Assembly: GCA_035707965.1 (NCBI GenBank)
Contig: DASSTJ010000002.1
Coordinates: forward strand, 1-44,093
DNA length: 44,093 bases
Source: DASSTJ01 sp035707965
GTDB taxonomy: Bacteria; Actinomycetota; Actinomycetes; Actinomycetales; Angustibacteraceae
Reading direction: 5' to 3'
Part shown: positions 35,924 to 42,042 of the stretch, piece after piece
Numbering within the stretch: position 1 is the first letter of the stretch
Layout: each line of letters starts with the position of its first letter
Notes under the pieces: model-generated
The model's input: only the letters and a program-made list of their open reading frames with translations
Databases searched by the model: none
Told to the model about the DNA's origin: nothing
Translations under genes and position numbers: made by a program

Positions 35924-37117
35924 ATGCCGAGACCCACGCTGCTCACCGCCGCGGTGAGCGACCCCCGCACACCGGTCGTGGTGGCAGCTCGCCGAACCCC
36001 GGTGGGCACCAAGGGCGGCAGGTTGAGCGGTGTGGACGTCGTCGGGCTGGCGTCACCGGTCCTCTCCGCGCTGGTCGGCGAGCTGGGCCGGGTCCGCGCC
36101 GACGTCCGGCTCGAGGTGGACGACGTGGTGCTGGGCAACTGCATGGGTCCGGGGGGCGACCCGGCGCGGGTCGCGGCGCTGGCGGCGGGTCTCGGCCGGG
36201 GAGTACCCGGGCTGACCGTGGACCGCCAGTGCGGCAGCGGGCTCGACGCGATCGGGGTGGCCGCCCGCTCGGTCCTGGCCGGGCACGGCATCGTGCTCGC
36301 CGGTGGTGCCGAGAGCGCGAGCACCGCACCCACACGACTCGCGCTGCAGCCGGACGGGAGCCGACGCGCGTACGATCGCGCCCGCTTCGCCCCGGACGAG
36401 CTGGGCGACCCCGGCATGGGGGAGGCGGCGGACGCCTTGGCCGAGCACGCGCGCGTCTCCCGTCGTCGGCAGGACGCGTACGCTGCCCGCTCGCACGCCC
36501 GAGCGGTGGCAGCGGCGAGCGGAGGTCGGTTCGACGCGGAGCTGGTGACGGTGGCGGGCGTCGACCACGACGAGCGTCCTCGCGCCATCACCGAGGCCGT
36601 CCTGAGCCGCTTCCGCCCCGCGTTCACGCGCGGTGGCACCGTGACTGCTGGCAACGCCTGCGGCATCAGTGACGGCGCTGCAGCGGTGGCGCTCGTGCCG
36701 GAAAGCCTGCGATCGACGCTGGGGCTGCCAGGGCTGGCGGTCCGCGCTCACGTCGTCTCGGGCGTCGACCCCAACGTGCCGGGCCTGGGCCCGGTGCCGG
36801 CGGTGCGGGGCCTGCTGGAGGCAGCGGGCCTCACGACCGACGACGTGGGCACGTTCGAGATGACGGAGGCGTTCGCCTCGCAGGTCCTGGCCTGCACTGA
36901 CGCCCTCGGCCTGGACCCGCTCGGAGCAGACGCTGACCGGTGCTGCCCCGACGGCGGCGCGATCGCTCTCGGGCACCCGTGGGGGGCGAGCGGCGCGCTG
37001 CTCATGGTGCGGCTGTTCGCGACGATGGTGCGCTCCGGCGGCCCCCGCTTCGGCGTCGCCACGTGCGCCGTGGGTGGCGGCCAGGGCGTCGCCACGCTGG
37101 TGGAGCGCGTCGGATGA
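35924..37117 (+). CDS. Thiolase (acetyl-CoA acetyltransferase family), biotin-linked
   Basis: A 397-residue thiolase. The nucleophilic Cys is in VDRQCGSGLDAI, the general-base His in ALGHPWGASGALL, and the second Cys in TCAVGGGQG. Residues near the N-terminus (RTPVGTKGGRL) match the family. Its ATG at 35924 is chosen because earlier in-frame codons are not conserved and a -10 box lies just upstream. It overlaps bioM by 4 bases. In B. subtilis a thiolase (yhfS) sits in one BirA-controlled operon with an acyl-CoA ligase (yhfT) and bioY (yhfU). The same three functions are here, so I infer biotin-precursor or biotin-related acyl metabolism rather than general fatty-acid oxidation. Confidence 0.88.
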   Translation: MPRPTLLTAAVSDPRTPVVVAARRTPVGTKGGRLSGVDVVGLASPVLSALVGELGRVRADVRLEVDDVVLGNCMGPGGDPARVAALAAGLGRGVPGLTVDRQCGSGLDAIGVAARSVLAGHGIVLAGGAESASTAPTRLALQPDGSRRAYDRARFAPDELGDPGMGEAADALAEHARVSRRRQDAYAARSHARAVAAASGGRFDAELVTVAGVDHDERPRAITEAVLSRFRPAFTRGGTVTAGNACGISDGAAAVALVPESLRSTLGLPGLAVRAHVVSGVDPNVPGLGPVPAVRGLLEAAGLTTDDVGTFEMTEAFASQVLACTDALGLDPLGADADRCCPDGGAIALGHPWGASGALLMVRLFATMVRSGGPRFGVATCAVGGGQGVATLVERVG

Positions 37118-37827
37118 TCGAGCTCGACGAGGTCAGCCACCGCTTCGGCGAACGCGTGGTGCTGCGCGACGTGACGCTCGACCTGTCCGAACGGCGGATC
37201 GGTGTGATCGGGGCCAACGGCTCGGGCAAGTCGACGTTCGCCCGGCTGCTCAACGGTCTCGTCGTCCCGACGCGGGGTCGGGTGCTTGTCGAGGGGCACG
37301 ACACGCGGCGTGAGGGTGCCGAGGTGCGTCGACGGGTCGGCTTCGTGTTCACCGACCCGGACGCGCAGATCGTCATGCCGACCGTCGCCGAGGACGTCGG
37401 GTTCTCGCTGCGCCGCCTCCGGCTGTCGTCGTCCGAACGGGACCGCCGCGTGCGCGAGGTGCTCGACCGGTTCGGCCTCGCGGACCACGCCGACCAGCCG
37501 GCGCACTTGCTGTCCGGTGGCCAGAAGCAGCTGCTCGCCCTGGCTGCTGTGCTCGTCACCGAGCCGACGGTGCTGGTCTGCGACGAGCCGACCACGCTCC
37601 TCGACCTGCGCAACAGCGAGCGGGTGGCGTCCCTGCTGCGCGAGCTGCCGCAACAGGTCGTCCTGGTGACGCACCACCTCGACCTGCTGGAGGGCTTCGA
37701 CCGGGTGCTGGTCGTCGACGACGGCGAGGTCGTGCACGACGCGACGCCGGAGAGCGCCGTCCAGTTCTACCGTGATCTCTCGAGGGGGCTGTCCGGCGGC
37801 CGACTCGGTGACGGCGGCTCACCGTGA
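37114..37827 (+). CDS. bioM: BioM, ATPase of the biotin ECF transporter (CbiO-like)
   Basis: A 237-residue ABC ATPase of the energy-coupling-factor type. Walker A is GANGSGKST, the Q-loop DPDAQI, the signature LSGGQKQLLAL, Walker B VLVCDEPTTLLD, and the switch His VTHH. ECF ATPases drive small-vitamin and cobalt importers. Linkage to bioN and to bioY 2.8 kb away suggests biotin; cobalt would be the main alternative, but no CbiM is present. The ATG overlaps the thiolase stop and the stop overlaps bioN, so all three are coupled. Confidence 0.85.
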   Translation: MIELDEVSHRFGERVVLRDVTLDLSERRIGVIGANGSGKSTFARLLNGLVVPTRGRVLVEGHDTRREGAEVRRRVGFVFTDPDAQIVMPTVAEDVGFSLRRLRLSSSERDRRVREVLDRFGLADHADQPAHLLSGGQKQLLALAAVLVTEPTVLVCDEPTTLLDLRNSERVASLLRELPQQVVLVTHHLDLLEGFDRVLVVDDGEVVHDATPESAVQFYRDLSRGLSGGRLGDGGSP

Positions 37828-38420
37828 TCGGCCTGTTCCGGCCGGGCACCAGCACCGTGCACCGTGCACCGGCCGGCGCCAAGCTGCTGGTGCTCGCGCT
37901 CGGCGCGGTCGTGCTGGTGCTGCTGCGGACGCCCGTGGCGGTGGCGGTCGCGGCCGGGCTGGTCGTCGGTCTGTACCTGCTGGCCGCCCTCTCGCCGCGC
38001 GACCTGCTGCGTCAGGTGTGGCCGTTGCGGTGGGTCGTGGTGGTGCTGCTGCCGTTCCAGTGGTGGACGGCGGGGTGGCGGACGGCCGTGGTGGTGGTCG
38101 GCACGATGCTCGTCCTCGTCGCGACCGCTGGGCTGGTGACTCTGACGACGCGCACCACCGCTCTCCTGGACCTGTTCGAGTGGCTGCTGTCGCCGTTGCG
38201 GCACGTCGGCGTCGACCCGCAGCGCGTGTCTCTGCTGCTGGCCCTCACCATCCGTGCTGTGCCCGTGCTCGTGGACACGCTCTCCGACGCACGCGACGCA
38301 CGTCGAGCCCGAGGGCTGGAGCGCAGCCCACGTGCCCTGCTGGTGCCCGTGGTGGTGCGCACGATGCGGCACGCCGACCGGCTGGGCGAGGCGCTCGTGG
38401 CCCGGGGGGTCGACGACTGA
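37824..38420 (+). CDS. bioN: BioN, transmembrane T-subunit of the biotin ECF transporter (CbiQ-like)
   Basis: A 198-residue membrane protein with about five helices in the first 140 residues. The cytoplasmic coupling helix contains the conserved Ala-Arg-Gly signature (DARDARRARGLE), which contacts the ATPase. A second short ARG motif appears at the end (LVARGVDD), as in CbiQ proteins. The GTG at 37824 shares 4 bases with bioM. It forms the energy-coupling module with BioM and probably binds BioY encoded further right. Confidence 0.85.
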   Translation: MIGLFRPGTSTVHRAPAGAKLLVLALGAVVLVLLRTPVAVAVAAGLVVGLYLLAALSPRDLLRQVWPLRWVVVVLLPFQWWTAGWRTAVVVVGTMLVLVATAGLVTLTTRTTALLDLFEWLLSPLRHVGVDPQRVSLLLALTIRAVPVLVDTLSDARDARRARGLERSPRALLVPVVVRTMRHADRLGEALVARGVDD

Positions 38421-38451
38421 CGACCGTCGACCGTCCGGCTTCGGGCGCCTG

Positions 38452-38481
38452 ACCCTGAGCCCTGGCCGGCGCGATCAGGGT
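38452..38481 (+). terminator. Stem-loop after bioN
   Basis: ACCCTGA (38452-38458) and its complement TCAGGGT (38475-38481) form a 7-bp stem with a 16-base loop, 32 bases after the bioN stop. There is no T run. It may end the thiolase-bioM-bioN transcript. The rest of the 159-base gap holds the ribosome site of the next gene. Confidence 0.35.
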
Positions 38482-38579
38482 GCGAACCAGGGTGGCGCCC
38501 GATGTGCGGGACCTGTCGACCGAGCGAGAGTTGCGGTGTCGGGGAACGGCCCCGGCACCCAGACGAAGGAACGACAGAC

Positions 38580-38834
38580 GTGAACGACATCCACGGCAGC
38601 TTTGCCCGTCAGGGTCTGCTCCGGCCACGCGACCAGCGGCTGCTGGGCGGTGTGTGCGCCGGACTCGGACGCCGTTTCGGCATCGGCCCCTGGGCTGCAC
38701 GGCTGCTGTTCGTGCTGCTGCTCATGGTGCTGCCCGGCAGCCAGATCCTCATCTACCCGGTGCTCTGGATCCTGATGCCGCTCGAGGGCGCCGCGTACCC
38801 GCAGCACCCCTCGGCGCAGCCTCCGACGGCGTAG
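38580..38834 (+). CDS. Small PspC-domain membrane protein
   Basis: An 84-residue protein with a PspC domain: LLRPRDQRLLGGVCAGLGRR, then PWAARLLFVLLLMV and a second hydrophobic stretch to ILMPLE. PspC domains sense or protect membranes; short stand-alone members are common in actinobacteria and poorly characterised. The GTG at 38580 is used because GAAGGA lies 9 bases upstream and earlier in-frame codons are non-homologous. It sits alone between two convergent biotin-related operons and faces the acyl-CoA ligase, whose stop is 23 bases away. Confidence 0.85.
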   Translation: MNDIHGSFARQGLLRPRDQRLLGGVCAGLGRRFGIGPWAARLLFVLLLMVLPGSQILIYPVLWILMPLEGAAYPQHPSAQPPTA

Positions 38835-38857
38835 CGCCACAGTGTCTGCGCCCAGCG

Positions 38858-40063
38858 TCAGGGCAGCGGCGGCAGGGTCGCTGCCAGGGCGCCGAGCGCC
38901 GCACGGTCGACCTTGCCCGACGGCAGCAGCGGCAACGCGTCGGCGCGGAGCCAGCGGCGCGGCCTCGAGGGCGCCGGCAGCGAGCGCGCTACCTGCTCCA
39001 TCCGGTGCCGGAGGGAGAGGTCCGTGCCCGCCGGGCGGACGACAGCCACCACGACCTGCCCCAGCCGATCGTGGTCGAGGCCCAGCACGACGACGTCCGT
39101 CGCGCCGGGGACGTCACGCAGCACCGCCTCGACCTCGGAGACGACGACGGTGTGCCCGCCGGTCGTGACGGCTGCGCGGCCACGGCCGACGAGCCACCAG
39201 CCGTCGCCGTCCCTGCTCGCCAGGTCGGCCACGGTGTGCCAGCCGTCGTGCTGGCGCCAGGGGCCACCGGCGCCGGCGTCGAGGTAGTCACGGCCGACGT
39301 AGGGCGACCGCACCCAGAGCGTTCCGTCGCCGTGCACCCGGGTGGCCGCGCCGGGGAACGCGTCGAACGGACCCGGCTCGTCACGCCAGCCCACGAACGA
39401 CAGCTCGGCGGCGCCGTAGTACTCGACGACTCGCAGCCCCTGCCGGCGCGCCCTGCTCCAGAGGGACGTGGGCAGGTGCGCTCCCGCGACGACGACCGTG
39501 CGCAGCCGAGGGAGCAGCCCTCGCTCGCGGGCATCGAGCGCGTCCGCGAGCTGGGTCGGCACGACGTGGGCGGCGTCGACATCCTGGACGGCCGCGGCGT
39601 CCGGCCGGCCGCAGGCCCATCCGAGCCCGGCCCACGCGGCGTGCACCGCGCCGTAGAGGAAGAGCGAGGACGTCAGGGGACCCGGTGCCCACACCGGGCC
39701 ACTGACCTGGCCCGTACCGATGCCGGTGAGGTCACTCAGTGGCTGCAGGCTCGCGCGCCACGAGGCTGCGGTGCGCACGACGGCCCGCGGCGTGCCACTT
39801 GAGCCCGACGTGAAGAGCACGAGGTCGTCGCCGCGGAGGCGGCCGTCGCTGGCTGCCTGGGCCAGGTCGTCGAGCGCGTGCTCGCGCAGAGCCGACGGCC
39901 AGGACGCGTCGAGCACCACGAGCGGCCCGGTCGCGCGGCCCTCCAGGCGGGCCAGCACCCGTTCCACGAGCCGCCCTGGCGCAGGAAGCTCCACGTCGGC
40001 GTCGTCTGGCGCCCGCTCCGGCGTGCCCTGACCTGAGACGTCGTCGCCTGGACCGTCGGTCAT
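38858..40063 (-). CDS. AMP-dependent acyl-CoA ligase, YhfT/MenE-like
   Basis: A 401-residue adenylate-forming enzyme, shorter than the usual 500 because the N-terminal domain is reduced. The phosphate loop is LFTSGSSGTPRAVV, the A5 region YYGAAELSFVGW, the hinge GRGRAAVTTGGHTV and the C-terminal catalytic Lys LLPSGKVDR. So the active site appears complete. The compact form resembles MenE, but no menaquinone genes are near. It follows bioY by 21 bases on the same strand and a thiolase lies across the gap, matching B. subtilis yhfT. The likely substrate is pimelate or a related acid; this is inference. Confidence 0.85.
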   Translation of the reverse strand: MTDGPGDDVSGQGTPERAPDDADVELPAPGRLVERVLARLEGRATGPLVVLDASWPSALREHALDDLAQAASDGRLRGDDLVLFTSGSSGTPRAVVRTAASWRASLQPLSDLTGIGTGQVSGPVWAPGPLTSSLFLYGAVHAAWAGLGWACGRPDAAAVQDVDAAHVVPTQLADALDARERGLLPRLRTVVVAGAHLPTSLWSRARRQGLRVVEYYGAAELSFVGWRDEPGPFDAFPGAATRVHGDGTLWVRSPYVGRDYLDAGAGGPWRQHDGWHTVADLASRDGDGWWLVGRGRAAVTTGGHTVVVSEVEAVLRDVPGATDVVVLGLDHDRLGQVVVAVVRPAGTDLSLRHRMEQVARSLPAPSRPRRWLRADALPLLPSGKVDRAALGALAATLPPLP

Positions 40064-40084
40064 GAGGGCGGCGTCACCGCGCAG

Positions 40085-40693
40085 TCAGCCGACGCGCAGC
40101 TCGTCCGACGACGGCTCGCGCACCTCGCGCACGGAGGGGTAGCCGCGGTGCACGCCCGCGGCGACGACCGTGGCGACGATGGCCTTGACCGCGTCGCCCG
40201 GCAGGAACACGACGGCACCGGTCATCAGCGCCTTGCCCCAGCCGATGCCCGTGACGGCGTGCAGCACGGGGACGCCGACGAGGTAGACGACCACGATGCC
40301 GCCCAGGACGTTGGCCGCCAGGCCCCACGACACGGGGTACCGGGGCAGGAAGCGGTCGACCAACCACCCGGTCACGAATGCGCCGGGGAGGAACCCGATG
40401 ACGTACCCGGCGGTCGGCCCCGCGAACACGCCGAGGCCGCCGCGTCCGCCTGACAGCAGCGGGAGGCCGGCCGCGACGAGCACGAGCAGCACGAGGACGG
40501 CGAGCGCCCCTCTCCGGGCCCCGAGCACCGAGGCGGCCAGCATGATGCCCAGCGTCTGCAGCGTGATCGGCACCGCGCCGCCGAACAGGTACAGCGAGCC
40601 CGGCAGTCCCAGCGCGGCGATCAGGGCGGCGAACGAGGCGACGAGCGCGAGGTCGCGGGCGGTGAGGCGGCGCGTGAGGCGAGCGGTCGGCAT
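40085..40693 (-). CDS. bioY: BioY, biotin-binding S-component
   Basis: A 202-residue membrane protein with six helices, the BioY layout. The signature includes PITLQTLGIMLAASVLGARRG and FAGPTAGYVIGFLPGAFVTG, which line the biotin pocket. The last 15 residues are polar. The ATG at 40693 gives MPTARLTRRLTARDL; longer in-frame codons to 40789 are not conserved. BioY can work alone or with BioMN, which are encoded 2.3-3.6 kb away. First gene of a two-gene operon with the ligase, divergent from the sigma-factor gene. Confidence 0.93.
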   Translation of the reverse strand: MPTARLTRRLTARDLALVASFAALIAALGLPGSLYLFGGAVPITLQTLGIMLAASVLGARRGALAVLVLLVLVAAGLPLLSGGRGGLGVFAGPTAGYVIGFLPGAFVTGWLVDRFLPRYPVSWGLAANVLGGIVVVYLVGVPVLHAVTGIGWGKALMTGAVVFLPGDAVKAIVATVVAAGVHRGYPSVREVREPSSDELRVG

Positions 40694-40700
40694 GCAGGCG

Positions 40701-40733
40701 AGGGTATCGGCGTCCGGGATGTCCTCGACGTCC
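40701..40733 (-). promoter_or_regulatory. Candidate bioY promoter with three 9-bp direct repeats
   Basis: On the minus strand TACCCT (40706-40701) ends 7 bases before the bioY ATG. Immediately upstream, on the plus strand, GGCGTCC (40709-40715), GATGTCC (40718-40724) and GACGTCC (40727-40733) repeat with an exact 9-base period. They span the expected -35 region. They may be a binding site for a biotin-responsive regulator. No BirA or BioQ site that I can recognise is present. Confidence 0.45.
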
Positions 40734-40919
40734 GGTCTCGCGCTGCGGACGGGATCGCGGAGCCTCACGGCGGCAGCCCTTGGCCGCACGATGTATCACC
40801 GCGGAGCCGGTCCGCTCTGATGGGATGTGATCCGATGTGGCGACCTGCGCAAAAGCCCTGTCCTTGACGGGCCCGCTGCGCCAGACTGGGCGCTTGGTCC
40901 TGGTCCGTCGGAGGTGCTC

Positions 40920-41591
40920 ATGGTCCCTGATCCTGTGCCGAGCGACGTGCGTGCGAGCGGCGTCAGCGGGTCCGTCGCCCAGGCGGCTCCTCCCTTGAGA
41001 GACCCCGAGGCGGACGTCGTGGCCGCCCTGGTCGCGGAGGCGGCCGCCGGGAGCCAGCAGGCCTGGGACGGCATCGTCGCCCGGTACAACCGGCTGGTGT
41101 GGGCCGTGGCGCGGTCCTTCCGGCTGACCGAGCCGGACGCCGCCGACGTCGTCCAGACGACCTGGCTGCGGCTGGTCGAGCACCTTGACGGGCTGCAGCA
41201 GCCCGAGCGCGTGGGCGCGTGGCTCGGCACCACCGCGCGGCGCGAGGCGCTGCGGCTGGCGAAAGTGCGCGGGCAGGCGGTCCAGCGCTCGAGCGACGCC
41301 GACCTCGTGCTGCTGCCGGATGCAGCGCCCTCCATCGAGGAGTCACTGCTGACGCGCGAGCGCGACGCCCAGCTGTACCGGGCGGTCCTGCAGCTCAACG
41401 ACCGCTGCCAGCGCCTGCTGCGGGTGCTGTCGGCGTCGCCACCACCCCGGTACGAGACGGTCAGCGAGGCCCTGGGACTGCCGGTGGGCAGCATCGGGCC
41501 CACCCGCGGGCGGTGCCTGGACAAGCTGCGCAAGGTGCTGGACGAGCAGGGCTGGTTCGGCGAGACGACGACCATCGAGACAGGGATCTGA
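40920..41591 (+). CDS. ECF-type RNA polymerase sigma factor
   Basis: A 223-residue sigma-70-family factor with only regions 2 and 4. Region 2 spans about 44-115 (GIVARYNRLVWAVARSF, then DAADVVQTTWLRL); region 4 spans about 150-208, with the helix-turn-helix ETVSEALGLPVGSIGPTRGR. The ATG at 40920 has a strong GGAGG 5 bases upstream; an in-frame ATG at 40827 has none. The first 30 residues are an unstructured extension. A weak CAGACT box at 40882-40887 may be the -10. The stop overlaps the next start by one base. I infer that it controls its own cassette and perhaps stress genes. No classic anti-sigma follows. Confidence 0.88.
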   Translation: MVPDPVPSDVRASGVSGSVAQAAPPLRDPEADVVAALVAEAAAGSQQAWDGIVARYNRLVWAVARSFRLTEPDAADVVQTTWLRLVEHLDGLQQPERVGAWLGTTARREALRLAKVRGQAVQRSSDADLVLLPDAAPSIEESLLTRERDAQLYRAVLQLNDRCQRLLRVLSASPPPRYETVSEALGLPVGSIGPTRGRCLDKLRKVLDEQGWFGETTTIETGI

Positions 41592-42034
41592 TGATCGAGC
41601 ACGAAGTGGTGCTGCTGGCGGTGGCCGACGTCTTCGACCAGGTCGACCCGCCGCCGGCACACGTCGAGGAGGCGGCGAGGGCGGCGTTCACCACCCGCAC
41701 GATCGACGAGGAGCTGCTACCTCTGCTGCAGGGTCAGCAGCTGACGCCGGTGCGTGCCCAGCCCGTGCTCGACGACGCCCAGCGATGGTTCTCCTTCGCC
41801 GACAACCGGCTCGAGGTCGAGGTCGGCGCGCGGCGGGAACGGCACGGGTGGGCGCTGGTCGGCCAGGTGACGGGTCCGGTGGACTCCGTGTGGGTGCAGA
41901 CGCTGACCGAGCTCGTGCAGGTCGACGTGGATGACCTCGGTCGGTTCGACGCCACCGTGTCGGCCGGTCCCGTGCGGCTGAAGCTGCAGTCCGAAGGTGG
42001 CCGTCGCGTGCGTACCGACTGGGTCACGCTGTAG
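41591..42034 (+). CDS. Small conserved-type protein between sigma factor and CHAT protein
   Basis: I do not recognise a named family. The 147-residue protein starts with an acidic helical segment (PPPAHVEEAARAAFTTRTID, about 21-40). The second half is predicted beta-rich: WFSFADNRLEVEVGARRER, GWALVGQVTGPVDSVWVQ, and VTLKLQSE-like strands ending RTDWVTL. That end resembles the beta-sandwich of carboxypeptidase-regulatory or Ig-like folds. There is no membrane helix and no His-x3-Cys-x2-Cys zinc anti-sigma motif. The ATG overlaps the sigma stop, and the CHAT gene follows 8 bases later. I infer a regulator of the sigma factor or an adaptor for the CHAT protein. Confidence 0.7.
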   Translation: MIEHEVVLLAVADVFDQVDPPPAHVEEAARAAFTTRTIDEELLPLLQGQQLTPVRAQPVLDDAQRWFSFADNRLEVEVGARRERHGWALVGQVTGPVDSVWVQTLTELVQVDVDDLGRFDATVSAGPVRLKLQSEGGRRVRTDWVTL

Positions 42035-42042
42035 CGCCAGGC

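Noticed and set aside
38858..40063. MenE (menaquinone synthesis) as the identity of the acyl-CoA ligase
   Set aside because: The size fits, but no other men genes are near, while bioY and a thiolase are. The YhfT-like reading explains the context better.
40827..40919. Earlier in-frame ATG (40827) for the sigma factor
   Set aside because: No ribosome site precedes it and the added residues are not sigma-like; ATG 40920 has GGAGG at good spacing.
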